A DNA stretch of 64,000 nucleotides from NCBI RefSeq assembly GCF_039555335.1, contig NC_092628.1, positions 81,990,315 to 82,054,314 of the forward strand, written 5' to 3'. The stretch is from Amphiura filiformis. Lineage: Eukaryota; Echinodermata; Ophiuroidea; Amphilepidida; Amphiuridae. The notes below the pieces were generated by a model. The model saw only the letters and a list, made by a program, of their open reading frames with translations, ran no database searches and was not told the DNA's origin. The translations under genes were made by a program, and so were the position numbers. This document shows positions 22,046-32,046 of this stretch, piece by piece; the first letter of the stretch is position 1; every line of letters begins with the position of its first letter.

Positions 22046-23240
22046 TTAATCTTTAACATTTAAGCCAAGTGGTTGGGTTGTCTTAAGTTTAGAGATCCAG
22101 TCTTTCTCAAGTTTCTTTCGCATGAACGTGTCAGTCTTTGGGGTTTGTCAATACCCATGACAGATATGTGACTAGCAGAATGTCCTGGGAGGTTGAAATG
22201 TTTGGCTACTGGTGTATTTCTGTTAAGGCGAGCATCGGCGCAATGCTCACCCAGTCTGGTTGACAGGCTACGACCAGTCTCTCCCACATACTGAACTTGG
22301 CAATTAGCACAAGTGATGAGATAGATCACATTCTCACTCTGACAACTGATGTGTTTGTGGATGTCATGGCTTTCACCTGTGGAAGAACTAGTGAAAGACG
22401 ATCCTTCCTTAGTATGTTTGACTGGTGGGCCCGGGTGGATGTCATGTTCACATGACTTACAAGATCCACATGCAATAGAGCCTCTAGGAGGAGGTTGGTC
22501 TGGAGGAAGGGATGAACGTACAATCATGTCCTTGATGTTAGTACTTCTGCGATAAGCGACCATGGGTAGGTTGGGAATAGCCTTCTTACATCTATCAGAA
22601 GAATGCAAGATACGCAAGTGTTTGTGAAGTATCTGAGAAAGTTTAGGAAGCGATGGATGGTAAGTGATGACCAGAGGAATGCGTTCTGGATTATCAGAGT
22701 CTGGCGTACGAGGCACTAGTGCGTCAGATCTAGGAATCTCTAGAGCTTTGCTGATTTGCCTGTTGATAACAGAGCCAGGATAACCTCTGGCCTTAAGAAA
22801 GCCTTCAAGTTCATCTTTTCTCTTCTGAAGCGCCTCGGGAGAGGAGCAGATGCGATTCAACCGGAAAGCCAAGCTGTACGGAAGACTTGACTTGGTATGC
22901 TTGGGATGACAGGAAGTCCAGTGAAGAAACTGGTGTGAGTCAGTGGGTTTAGAGTACAGGTCCGTATGGAGAGTATCATCTCTGATGGATACCAGTACAT
23001 CCAAGTACATTGCACAAGGTTACAAAGTGCTGAAGTTCATCCGGACCATGTGTCCACAGAAAGAAAATATCATCGATATATCTCATCCACATGAGGGGTT
23101 TCTTGGATATAGAGGAGAGCAGACGTTCTTCTAGACGGCCCATGAAAAGGCAAGCCATAGAGGGCGCCATTTTCGTACCCATACTGGTCCCAAATATCTG
23201 CTTGTAGTTTGTGCCGTCAAATGTGAAATTATTGCAATAA
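22046..23240 (-). pseudogene. Penelope-type reverse transcriptase/GIY-YIG polyprotein, broken
   Basis: From 23240 downward: FTFDGTNYKQIF and GTSMGTKMAPSMACLFMG (RT motif B region), then MRYIDDIFFLW, motif C with both catalytic aspartates. The frame shifts near 23000, after which VSIRDDTLHTDLYSKPTDSH and QFLHWTSCHPKH (thumb region) lead into the linker and the GIY-YIG domain. A second lesion near 22140 (four C where the right copy has five) shifts the last 30 codons. RT motif A and everything before it is absent. GIY-YIG residues are as in the right copy. Confidence 0.85.
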
Positions 23241-23241
23241 C

Positions 23242-24135
23242 TCACACCAGTTTCTTCACTGGACTTCCTGTCATCCCAAGCATACCAAGTCAAGTCTTCC
23301 GTACAGCTTGGCTTTCCGGTTGAATCGCATCTGCTCCTCTCCCGAGGCGCTTCAGAAGAGAAAAGATGAACTTGAAGGCTTTCTTAAGGCCAGAGGTTAT
23401 CCTGGCTCTGTTATCAACAGGCAAATCAGCAAAGCTCTAGAGATTCCTAGATCTGACGCTCTAGTGCCTCGTACGCCAGACTCTGATAATCCAGAACGCA
23501 TTCCTCTGGTCATCACTTACCATCCATCGCTTCCTAAACTTTCTCAGATACTTCACAAACACTTGCGTATCTTGCATTCTTCTGATAGATGTAAGAAGGC
23601 TATTCCCAACCTACCTATGGTCGCTTATCGCAGAAGTACTAACATCAAGGACATGATTGTACGTTCATCCCTTCCTCCAGACCAACCTCCTCCTAGAGGC
23701 TCTATTGCATGTGGATCTTGTAAGTCATGTGAACATGACATCCACCGGGGCCCACCAGTCAAACATACTAAGGAAGGATCGTCTTTCACTAGTTCTTCCA
23801 CAGGTGAAAGCCATGACATCCACAAACACATCAGTTGTCAGAGTGAGAATGTGATCTATCTCATCACTTGTGCTAATTGCCAAGTTCAGTATGTGGGAGA
23901 GACTGGTCGTAGCCTGTCAACCAGACTGGGTGAGCATTGCGCCGATGCTCGCCTTAACAGAAATACACCAGTAGCCAAACATTTCAACCTCCCAGGACAT
24001 TCTGCTAGTCACATATCTGTCATGGGTATTGACAAACCCCCAAAGACTGACACGTTCATGCGAAAGAAACTTGAGAAAGACTGGATCTCTAAACTTAAGA
24101 CAACCCAACCACTTGGCTTAAATGTTAAAGATTAA
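23242..24135 (+). CDS. GIY-YIG endonuclease domain of a Penelope-like element (5'-truncated)
   Basis: The frame is open from the truncation point to a TAA. The first methionine (23308) is not a real start because the homologous left copy continues upstream. Numbered from that methionine: a Lys/Arg linker; a cysteine cluster C135GSC138KSC141 with later histidines, matching the Zn-finger-like motif between RT and endonuclease in Penelope elements; and GIY-YIG at about 178-265. The latter has VIYLITC (Tyr184), QYVGETGRS (Tyr195), STRLGEH (Arg206, His210) and a late acidic residue (Glu256). The family nicks target DNA to prime reverse transcription. All expected catalytic positions are present, unlike the frameshifted left copy. 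Confidence 0.85.
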   Translation, partial: SHQFLHWTSCHPKHTKSSLPYSLAFRLNRICSSPEALQKRKDELEGFLKARGYPGSVINRQISKALEIPRSDALVPRTPDSDNPERIPLVITYHPSLPKLSQILHKHLRILHSSDRCKKAIPNLPMVAYRRSTNIKDMIVRSSLPPDQPPPRGSIACGSCKSCEHDIHRGPPVKHTKEGSSFTSSSTGESHDIHKHISCQSENVIYLITCANCQVQYVGETGRSLSTRLGEHCADARLNRNTPVAKHFNLPGHSASHISVMGIDKPPKTDTFMRKKLEKDWISKLKTTQPLGLNVKD

Positions 24136-24157
24136 CGTGCCAGTGTATCCTTATTTG

Positions 24158-24407
24158 TGACCGTCCACGGCGAATGAGCCGTAAATTCCTCCCCCGGTCA
24201 ATTTTGTTTTATTTCATGTTTAACAAATATACATCATAAGCTTTAAAATGGTATATCATTTGACTTCAAACGATACCCAGAAGCGGGGTTATAGTTGGTT
24301 AAACTTTGCTCCTTCAACGACATTGAATACGACATTCGTACACATTTTACGCTGTAACTCAGAATACAATTTAGGGAATTTACGGCTCATTCGTGCTGTA
24401 CGGTCAC
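24158..24407. mobile_element. 250-bp MITE with 5-bp target duplication ATTTG
   Basis: Inserted in the right Penelope arm. The ends TGACCGT.CA.CGGCGAATG and its inverse form about 30-bp terminal repeats. ATTTG flanks both sides (24153-24157 and 24408-24412). The left arm (near 22025) shows the intact site reading through TATTTGGCC. No coding. Superfamily not assigned. Confidence 0.9.
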
Positions 24408-25678
24408 ATTTGGCCTATGGATCTTACTTGCGTCAACACATGTATTTGACATACATGTACATGTAGGCCTACATGTTTGATGGGTCAACTCACATGTGGG
24501 TTTCACGCCACTGTAGGCCTCCCTCCTTGCTTGCTTGTATAGACCTTTTATCACTACCTATTTTGGCATATTTCATGTCAATTTGTTACGGTATTTCACT
24601 GTTCTTTGGTTTTAGTGATTTGTTGGCTTTCCACTTTCATCTAAAGGTCTTTACATGCACTGAGAATTGGTTTTATCATGCACGGTCCATATGAACTCAT
24701 ATGCATTTACTTTATCTGTTTTTCTACTTCCAAACCTACCCCCCCCCTTTTCTGCATGCATACTGCCATTTTATTATATGTGACCTTCCTCAACTTGTGT
24801 TTTGATTCAGCAATTATTGGCTGTTCACTTTTCTTAACACATGTATTATGCAGGCCTATAATATTTATTGCCCCATGCATATCTTTTCTAATTACTTTTT
24901 CATTTACTACTGGATCTACATGTATTGTACATGCTTGATGTGTCAATTCACATTTGGCATTCTCACTGTAGGCCTCCTTGCTTGCCTATGTTTTTCAATC
25001 TTTTAGTAGACCTTGTATCACTACCTATTTTAGCATATTTCATGCTAATTTGTAACGGTATTTTACTGTGCTTTGGTTTTAGTGATTTTTGGCTTTACCA
25101 CTTCACTGCAGGCCTATCCACATGAACTGCATTAAAAAAAAAATTGTTTATCATGCGTGGACCATTTGCATTGTTACTTCTGTTTTTCTACCCCCCCCCC
25201 CATCCCCTCTTTCTGTATGCATACTACACTCTAATATTTGAGACTTTCCTCAACTTGTGTTTTATTCAGCAATTTTTGCTGTGTATTTTTTTCTCTCTTT
25301 TATTTATATATGTATTTAAAATAATTGTTCTGTAATATGCATGACTCTTCTCTTTTAAATTTGAGTGACATTGGCCCACTTATCTCCCTCTATTCATTCT
25401 CTTCCTGTTCTATTGACTACGACCCTCTTGACATCTACTTCCTGTCAATTAGGACAATACCCTATTGTCCTGTGGTCGTGCTTATTTACATAATGCTTTC
25501 CAGTTTCTCACTGTAGTAAACTGTGCTTCATTGAAGTAAGACATGCTTATTTTGCTCTGAGCTTATCTTGTTTGCTACTGAGTTCTATTTGAACTTGCCT
25601 TCAGTTTTTGACTTGAATTTGTTTTTAAATTACAGCATGTAGTTTTCGTTGTTTGCTTTTATATTTTGTTGTCTGTCC

Positions 25679-25713
25679 CTGAAGAAGAGCAGTTTATCTG
25701 CTCGAAACGTCGG
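25679..25713 (+). ncRNA. Minimal hammerhead-ribozyme-like motif, right arm
   Basis: Same sequence as the left-arm motif: CTGAAGA, bulged A, 6-bp GAGCAG/CTGCTC stem, GAAAC, GTC. Flanking CC/GG could form the start of stem I. A third version with compensated divergence lies at 38922. Confidence 0.65.
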
Positions 25714-26119
25714 TTGTTTTTTGTCTGTTTAGTGTTTGACTGCTATGTACACAGTGATTTTCATCACTTCCAGTGTACTGTTTTCCTGACACTTTGTGGG
25801 CTCTGGAATTGGCAATTTTGGCCATCGAACTTTGCTTGTTTTGTGCCTACTCTGGATGTTTGGTTTAGCGTGTCTGTTTATATGCACAGTGATTTTCATC
25901 ACTTGTTCTAGTGCAATTTTGTATTACCATTGATCCTTGTTGTTTTTGCAGGTTTATCACTTTTGTAAGCCTTGGAACTGGTAATTTTTGGCTATCGAAC
26001 TTTGCTTGCTTCCTATGCCTACATTTGCTGGTTTTGCCCCCCCCCCTGCATATTGTCTAGTCTGTATTTTACTTGTTTCCCCACATCAAGTTGGTGTACC
26101 TTGCTCGTTTTCCTTTCAG

Positions 26120-26497
26120 GACATTAAGAGTTTTTTTAGTTTTAAAATGGTTGCATAAATTTCGTTTGATCCTGACCCTCCATACACTGTTACACATACA
26201 CTAGCACACCCCCACTTTTTAATTTTTAAGTTAAATTTGAGGACAAATCATTTATGAAAATCGATTAGCGGTCACGTTTTATATGCATTGCTTGTTTCAG
26301 GTACCTTGCAATTGGCACCTGTTTTCCCCAAAATAGGGTTTTTTACGATGGAATAGAATATTGTATTTCATGTAAAGTTTTGGAATTGTGATTTGACCTA
26401 TTTTTTGGAAAGTAAAGATCTCTCGGATTTATTTTATGATTTAGCATTCATTCATCGGATTTGGAGCTTTGCTCATCTTGGCAACATTCAACCGTAT
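26120..26497. other. No gene seen
   Basis: AT-rich spacer between the Penelope palindrome and the next element. Confidence 0.35.
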
Positions 26498-27043
26498 CAG
26501 TTCGGGGGCACTCGTAATAACCGGACGTCGCTGATTTCAAAGACGGGTCAGTGATTTCACATACGGGGGTCTGTGATATCACATACGTACAGCTGGGCAC
26601 TCGATGCAGCACATCGGAACGAAGCTGAGTGTATTAGAATAAGCTTTCCTATGTTTAGCAAATATCTACCTGTGCAAAAATTATATCTATCTGTGCAAAT
26701 TCTGACAAATGGGTCCAGAACACACTTAGATTGCAATGGCCAAAATCAAATGTTTTGAAGTAAAAAAATCCCAATTTTACTATCCAATTCATGAATTGGA
26801 TAGTAAAATTAGCAGGCTGCTCAACTTGGGCTAGCTACAACCCTGATAAGGCCTATACACAAAATTATTCCCACTGCGCTGGCACGTTCATCAAAATTAC
26901 TTATATCGTTTGCGACTGGGTTTTGAAACAAGGGAGTATGTGATTTATGAGACGTCTCTGAAATATGATACTGTTATGTGACATGACGCTTCAAGAGTAT
27001 TTGATATCAGAGACGTCTTTGAATTAGCAGTGCCCCCGAACTG
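26498..27043. mobile_element. MITE with CAGTTCGGGGGCACT ends
   Basis: The left end CAGTTCGGGGGCACT and right end AGTGCCCCCGAACTG are perfect inverted repeats of 15 bp. GTAT flanks both sides (26494-26497, 27044-27047). ATTTCAAAGACG-type words near the left recur inverted near the right. The CAG start recalls hAT ends, but a 4-bp duplication does not fit hAT, so the class is open. Confidence 0.65.
26773..26810. repeat. Perfect 38-bp palindrome
   Basis: AATTTTACTATCCAATTCA followed immediately by its exact reverse complement, with no spacer. It lies within the MITE at 26498-27043. Confidence 0.85.
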
Positions 27044-27047
27044 GTAT

Positions 27048-28105
27048 AACCTAACAAAATGTTCTGCCGACGTTGAACATTTATTATGAGATTATAGATC
27101 TTATAACAGCATGAGCAGCATCTATAAGGAGATGAACCTTTGATGAACTTGAAACGAACTTTGATATTTCCACGTCATTTTATGTCGATTATCATTGAAG
27201 ATTTGACTCAATTGGACCACTCACCTTCATCCCCCCTTTAACATTGTTTAACCCCTCTCAAGTCTCAAAACCCAGGGGTCTCCCAAATAGGACAGGGATT
27301 TCGGGAGGGATGTGCCCATTAAAGTTTCGAATATGTGACCAGCTCCAACAAAACCTGGAACAAGTCGCCAGGCATGTTTTTGAGTTATAAGATAACATTC
27401 CCACAAAAAAAAAATCAAATTTTGGAATTCTCAATTTCATGGTATTTGACTTTGGACTGAGTGGACTTTCAAATCCTTGAAAGTACTTATTAAAAAGAGG
27501 TTTATTTAATCAATAATTGACAGTTGAACTATGATAATCCCTATTAAATCCTGTGTAAAGCAGGAAACTAATTAGCCTATTTTTCAGAATATCAGTTCGG
27601 CAAAAATATCAAGGTATCATTTACAAAATTATCTATATCTTGAAAGTATTGATGCTATGTATATAATTTTGGTATAATTTTAAAGCTTATTGTCCCGTAC
27701 TCACATTTTTATTGAGGAGCACTCCTTCACCAACATTGCTTAAAAACACCCTTAAACTGACGAGAAGCAATGTAGCATTATTTAGTTAGCCAGGATTTGT
27801 CAGATGATTGAACTGCGAATTATTGTACATGTAAAGATAAAGATGGATTTATCATGCTGATCCCAGAGACTACTAACGACTATCAATCAGTCACACCAGG
27901 GATATGAGACAAAAAGCATCATTTGTGTCTCTAACTTGTCCTTAATTTGTGCTTAGTCATCCCAAAAAGTCTCCAACTAGTAACCAAACCTCGATTTTCT
28001 TGCTTTAAAATAGATAAGAAAATTAATATTGATTAAAATTTAATTTTGAACAGTTCGTTTATAACCTTTGAAAACGGGCAAAGTTGACGCATAGATTGTA
28101 ATTAC
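27048..28105. other. Intron sequence, no gene seen
   Basis: AT-rich. A GTGAG donor-like site on the minus strand near 27226 is followed by stops in every usable phase. Confidence 0.3.
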
Positions 28106-28134
28106 CCGTGCCGTCGAACCAGACGTGACACACC
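28106..28134 (-). CDS. Candidate 29-nt micro-exon of the receptor gene
   Basis: Minus strand: acceptor CATTGTCAACTTACAG, 29 nt, donor GTAATT. Its length (2 mod 3) is what is needed to join the transmembrane exon to the tail exon, and it reads K-VCHVWFDGT-G without a stop. The donor is weak, and in 18 kb of intron a phase-compatible AG...GT pair is expected by chance, so this is only a hypothesis. Confidence 0.15.
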
Positions 28135-28215
28135 CTGTAAGTTGACAATGAGTTGCGAAACGGCCATGAAGAGTGTCACCAAGACTTGTGTAAAATGTGC
28201 AAATTATTTCCTGCA

Positions 28216-29060
28216 TTAAAGGCTCTGGTAACAATGTTTGCATAGTATTTTTGTGGGACATGAGAGCACATCAGATCCCGGGGGGGGGCACTTCAATATG
28301 AAATGGATATAGGTGTAGGGCTGGCACTTTCGCACTAAGGGGCATTCGGTGAGAGCAAAATGTAAAAAATATGGGGTCATTGGGTGAGAGCATGATTTTT
28401 GGCATTCGGTGAAAGAAACAAAGTAAAAATAGGGGGTCATTGGGTGAGAACATGACCTTTTTTTAAAATAGAATCTTTGGGTGAGAGCCGAAACAGCGCC
28501 GCAAAAACCTCGAAAATCGAATTTTTAGGTCTAAATGGCTTCAAATTTCGTTGTTTTTTCAAAATAAGTAACAAAATCAGTGATAAATGAAAGTTGCTGT
28601 TCAAATTGAACTTGTAAGGGTCTTTGGGTGACAGATCAAATGGAAAAATAGGGGTCTTTGGGTGACAGAGCATGTGTTCGTAAAAAAATATGGGGTCTTT
28701 GGGTGACAGCGATGCTGAAAAAGGGGGTCTTAACAGCCCTACATACGCGTCACCTCCAAAGTTGGAGTGCCCCCCCCCCGGGCATCAGATATATTGAATT
28801 TTATTCTGCATACGAGGAATGTCCTTCTGATATCAAGTAATATTTTGAATTTTTGAAATTGGCGATATAATACAAATTTTATGGCAAATTATTAAAAATG
28901 TATTATTTTTTTATTTTTCATATTTAACAGTCCTCAAAGTAAAATTTACAAATCTAATGATATGTATTTAAAGTGTATGTAGCTGGGAGGAAAAGCCGAT
29001 GATCATTTTGACACATTTTGAAAATTTTGACATTTCGTATTTCTAAAAAAAGACGTCAAT
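28216..29060. mobile_element. Foldback element, TTAA family, copy broken by another insert
   Basis: Left end TTAAAGGCTCTGG, then GTGGGACATGAGAGCACATC. Similarity resumes after the insert at 28277-28782 with CATCAGATATATTGAA, GTCCTTCTGATATCAA and AAAGTGTATGTAGCTGGGA. The right half is degraded and runs into a tRNA-like segment. Confidence 0.65.
28277..28782. mobile_element. 506-bp element with 8-bp target duplication CATCAGAT
   Basis: Ends CCCGGGGGGGGGCACT and AGTGCCCCCCCCCCGGG are inverted repeats. CATCAGAT lies at 28269-28276 and 28783-28790, and the undisturbed word CACATCAGACATAT in related foldbacks (34265) confirms the target. Internally the phrases GGGGTCATTGGGTGAGAG and GGGGTCTTTGGGTGACAG repeat at least six times. 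An 8-bp duplication fits hAT-type integration. No transposase. Confidence 0.85.
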
Positions 29061-29067
29061 TTTTTAG

Positions 29068-29135
29068 GAGTTTTGGGTTCGAACCCGCAACCTCTCGTAC
29101 CATAGTCGAACGCCTTATCGATTGAGCTGACTTGA
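29068..29135 (-). tRNA. tRNA-like sequence, probably a SINE head or pseudogene
   Basis: Minus strand: AGCTCAATCGATAAGGCG (A-box-like), TTCGACTATGGTACGAG (anticodon-arm-like, loop with ATG) and GCGGGTTCGAACCC (B box). The acceptor stem does not pair and the D stem is imperfect. It sits in the degraded end of a foldback element. Confidence 0.35.
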
Positions 29136-29639
29136 CTGCTAACTTTAATGCCTCACTCTTTCCTTAACAAAATAACGGAAAAATAATTATTTATAATAAT
29201 ATGAAACAAATTTATACAAAAATTGAAGTTGAACAATCTGTAAATATTAAGCAACGCTTTGTCCATATCCACGTATTTTTAGAACGATATTGATTGACAT
29301 GAAAGGGGAACTGTAGGGAATTCTGAAAAGATATCATAATCCTTTTCAATTACTTTCAACATCCAAGACCGACAGGGATTTATGAGTAAAGCATCCAAAA
29401 TAATCATGGCCTAGTTTAAGGTCAAAACTTTAAGGTCATGATTTAATATAAAATAATAATGATACAAATTCGGAACAGGTGAAATAATGTTTTAGTAAAG
29501 GACTGTTTTCCGTTATGTTTTACAACAAGCATTAATGTTTAATACATAGGATATGAAATTACTGAATATAACCTTGCCTTTTTGCGTACGTCATTGCAGA
29601 TTTTATTTTATTGGGTTTCGAATATTTTACAAAGTTTAA
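29136..29639. other. Intron sequence, no gene seen
   Basis: AT-rich with no recognised motif. Confidence 0.35.
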
Positions 29640-30525
29640 AAAAAATGAATATTGAATCTATAAAGCGGGGCTCTGTAGAACATAAGATATATTGAGCGCT
29701 TAAAATTGTTCATACACGGAGTTCTTTAATTAAGAGCTCTCATGTTTCAACCCCGTTGCTATTGATTCATTAATTATTACAAATGTATTTGGGTGTTCAT
29801 GCCTTGGCCTCTTCGACTGTGTGTGAGCTGGTGTATATACTTGTTTTTGGTAGTTTGTACTACTGGTGCTATGCAAGTATAGTGTTTATTCCTCCCTCCC
29901 AATGCTCCCACTGTGGACGATGTAAAATTATGTATCATGCAAACTGTTTTGTAAAGTTGTAAAGGTCTAAAGTAAAAATTAATTGAATCTATATAGTGGA
30001 GCTCTGTAGAACACGAGATAAATTGAGTCCTTTTTATACCACTGGAAAACTAGAAAATGTAAAAAAAATTTCTTGCAGATTAATTTGTTTAGCAAAAATA
30101 TTGTGAAATTTGAATTACGTTCTGGTACACCAGGACGAAATTACAACACATTGTCTTTGGAGCAGTATACACAGTCATGCATAACTCGCAAACACAAAAT
30201 CGAAATCGCTTGAAATTTTTGGAATAAGTTTTTTCGTGGATATCTACTGAATAAATATCATCATTAAAAGAGGATGCTAGTATCACGAAATATTCCTTTA
30301 ATTAAGAGTTCTTATGTTTCAACCCCGTTGCTATATGATTCATTAATTATTTCAAAATGTGTTTGGGTGTTCATGCCTTGGCCTCTTCGACTGTGTGTGT
30401 GTACGCATATACTTGATTTTGGTTGTTTGTACTACTGGTGCTATGTCACTAGAGTGTTTATTCCTGCCTCCCAACCCCCGGGCCCAATCCTCCCACAGTG
30501 GACGGTGACGATGTAAAATATGTAT
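29640..30525. repeat. Two-copy direct repeat, second copy split by a foldback MITE
   Basis: Unit 1 (29640-29965) and unit 2 (29975-30525) share GGCTCTGTAGAACA, TTTAATTAAGAG, GTTTCAACCCCGTTGCTAT and GCCTTGGCCTCTTCGACTGT. In unit 2 the foldback at about 30025-30303 lies between TTGAGTCC and TTTAATTAAGAG, where unit 1 is nearly continuous. Confidence 0.7.
30025..30303. mobile_element. TTTCGTGATCC-family foldback, partial copy
   Basis: Contains TTTCTTGCAGATTAATTTGT, TTCTGGTACACCAGGACGAA (centre) and TATCACGAAATATTCCTTTAA, matching 47471-47802 and 62669-63014. The left end is shortened. Confidence 0.65.
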
Positions 30526-30811
30526 GCAAATTTACAAACGCTGTGAATATGTGTAACAAAGGGAAGCAATTAATTAATTAATTATATGAGGTTTTGACAT
30601 TGAGAAGTATGTCAACATATTAGAGGACAATATGAATTTCAATGTTTTACATAATTATTAGTTTGATTACCCTTGAGTTGGTAGGCCTATAGGTAAACAA
30701 CCAAGCACAGCATCCATAATAAAAGAAAAGGTGACAACAGGCAAAGTACGTACGAAAAGGAATCTAGTATTACTGTTCCACCACTATCATTGGAGCTCAT
30801 TGGGATATGTG

Positions 30812-31001
30812 AAAATCCCCCGGAAAATCCACACACCGCTATGGAAGACATGACATTAATTTCCCACACAGGAAGTGTAAAATTTCAAATGGGTTATCTG
30901 AATGGGAATGGGTAACTCCATTTGAAATTTACCCCCTCTGTGTGGGAGATTAAGGCCGTGTCTTCACTTCATAGGGGGTGTATGGATTTCAACAAATAAC
31001 C
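30812..31001. mobile_element. Hairpin MITE, CCATACACCCCCTATG family, copy 2
   Basis: AATCCACACACCGCTATGG and CCCACACAGGAAGTG at the left mirror CTGTGTGGGAGATTAAGG and ATAGGGGGTGTATGGATT at the right. Partner of 14657-14845. Located in the receptor intron upstream of the tail exon. Confidence 0.7.
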
Positions 31002-31672
31002 CATTTTGAAACCATGACGTACGACGGGAAATACAGTATTTTTGGGTTTGATTAAGCTCGTATGTCTCAACTGAACTCTAGCGCTGTAGCAAAGACATCG
31101 TATAATATTTCCATCGGAAATTGGATAATTGCGGCCATAATCATGATAGTCTGGATGACAGGTATATACACGAATTAGATAGTAAACTCAGATATAGATT
31201 CTCTTCAACGTCACGCGTCATCAGCCAATTATTATTAAAAACAGTAGCATGCAAGAAATAGGTTTTCATATGATAGTACTGCTATACATGTACTAGTAGT
31301 ATTTTCCACATTTTAAACATGTTTAGACCCAGAATTCTCTGTTTTTCCTTTCTCGTTTTTATTTTTTCTCCTCTGTGTTTCTTACTTTTCATACTCTCCT
31401 TCTTGAGTCATTTCCTTTCCCATGAAATTGGGAAACTGATATGAACATCATGCAGTTATTGTTAACTACATGTATGCACACAACACAGGGGCACTCACAA
31501 TAGGCAATTGACCCTACTGGTAGCGCTGTGTTGTAGATATAGGAGATGAACTAGTTAGCGTCATATATCAAAAAGTATAAAAGCTATTATTTTAGTACTT
31601 GCTCTTTTTATAGTGGTCATCGAATAGAATATTTGCAAATTAGATATAAATGCTCTACAAAGACCTACTTAC
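31002..31672. other. Intron sequence, no feature recognised
   Basis: No exon, repeat end or RNA gene supported. Confidence 0.35.
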
Positions 31673-31835
31673 TTTTGGATTTGATCCCCTCTGCGTCTGA
31701 ATTTGTATATTACTATTCCTAGCACCGTACAGGAGATGATTAGCATGATCGTACAGGCTGCTATAGCTCCAGCTTTAGCTGCTTGATTCTCACCGTTTTC
31801 TGAATGCGGCAGAACATTATTGTTGGATTCTGGAA
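31673..31835 (-). CDS. Transmembrane exon of the receptor gene
   Basis: 163 nt between acceptor CTCACATGCAG and donor AAAA|GTAAGTAGG. It reads PESNNNVLPHSENGENQAAK, then the hydrophobic helix AGAIAACTIMLIISCTVLGI followed by VIYKFRRRGDQIQ. The basic RRR after the helix marks the cytoplasmic side, giving a type I orientation (outside to inside). The start phase (two bases) completes the codon left open by the stalk exon at 32710-32948. It ends with two bases over; continuing past the donor gives an in-frame TAA, so the splice is required. The downstream partner exon is unresolved. Confidence 0.75.
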
Positions 31836-32046
31836 CTGCATGTGAGTAAATAAAAAAATAGAGTTACAATGAGCATTGCTTTATTTAGAATTATGTTATT
31901 TTCATAACATTCGTAATTCTGATTATGGATAAGTTGTAGTTAGCAGAAGTATTAACATGAAATTAATAAACGTAAAATTAATAAACACAAAAAAATAATC
32001 AAAACTTGCATGTGATATGAATTACATACGTAGCGTATACGAATAA

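Larger units (their letters stand above)
20314..23240 (-). mobile_element. Penelope-like element, left copy, 5'-truncated
   Basis: Contains part of the reverse transcriptase, linker, GIY-YIG endonuclease and a long 3' region, all on the minus strand. The 3' region holds two related tandem blocks (around TCACTACCTATTTT...GGTTTTAGTGATTT) and a hammerhead-like motif. This copy extends about 300 bp further upstream into the reverse transcriptase than the right copy. It has frameshifts, so it is not competent as it stands. Confidence 0.85.
20314..26119. repeat. 5.8-kb near-perfect inverted repeat (palindrome)
   Basis: Arm 1 (20314-22939, 2626 bp) is the reverse complement of arm 2 (23241-26119, 2624 bp once the 255-bp MITE plus target duplication is removed). 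The spacer is 301 bp (22940-23240). The match starts exactly at CTCACACCAGTTTCTTCACT and ends at GTTTTCCTTTC. Only scattered single-base differences are visible, some in homopolymers. Both arms are Penelope-like elements facing away from the centre. Confidence 0.9.
23241..26119 (+). mobile_element. Penelope-like element, right copy, 5'-truncated
   Basis: Starts inside the thumb/linker region (SHQFLHWTSCHPKH), retains the full GIY-YIG domain and stop, then about 1.9 kb of 3' region with direct repeats and a hammerhead-like motif. It is split by the 250-bp MITE at 24158-24407. The reverse transcriptase core is absent, so the copy is non-autonomous. It ends at 26119, where similarity to the left copy stops. 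Confidence 0.85.

Noticed and set aside
22326..22555. Frames overlapping the GIY-YIG region in other phases
   Set aside because: Shadows of the endonuclease frame, with mirror images at 23625-23854.
20314..26119. Reading the palindrome as one intact Penelope element with terminal repeats
   Set aside because: Arms are inverted, both carry the endonuclease, and no copy has a full reverse transcriptase; two truncated elements explain it better.
30750..30800. Exon candidate on the minus strand reading SSNDSGGTVILDSF
   Set aside because: No donor/acceptor combination gives length 2 mod 3 without an in-frame stop.
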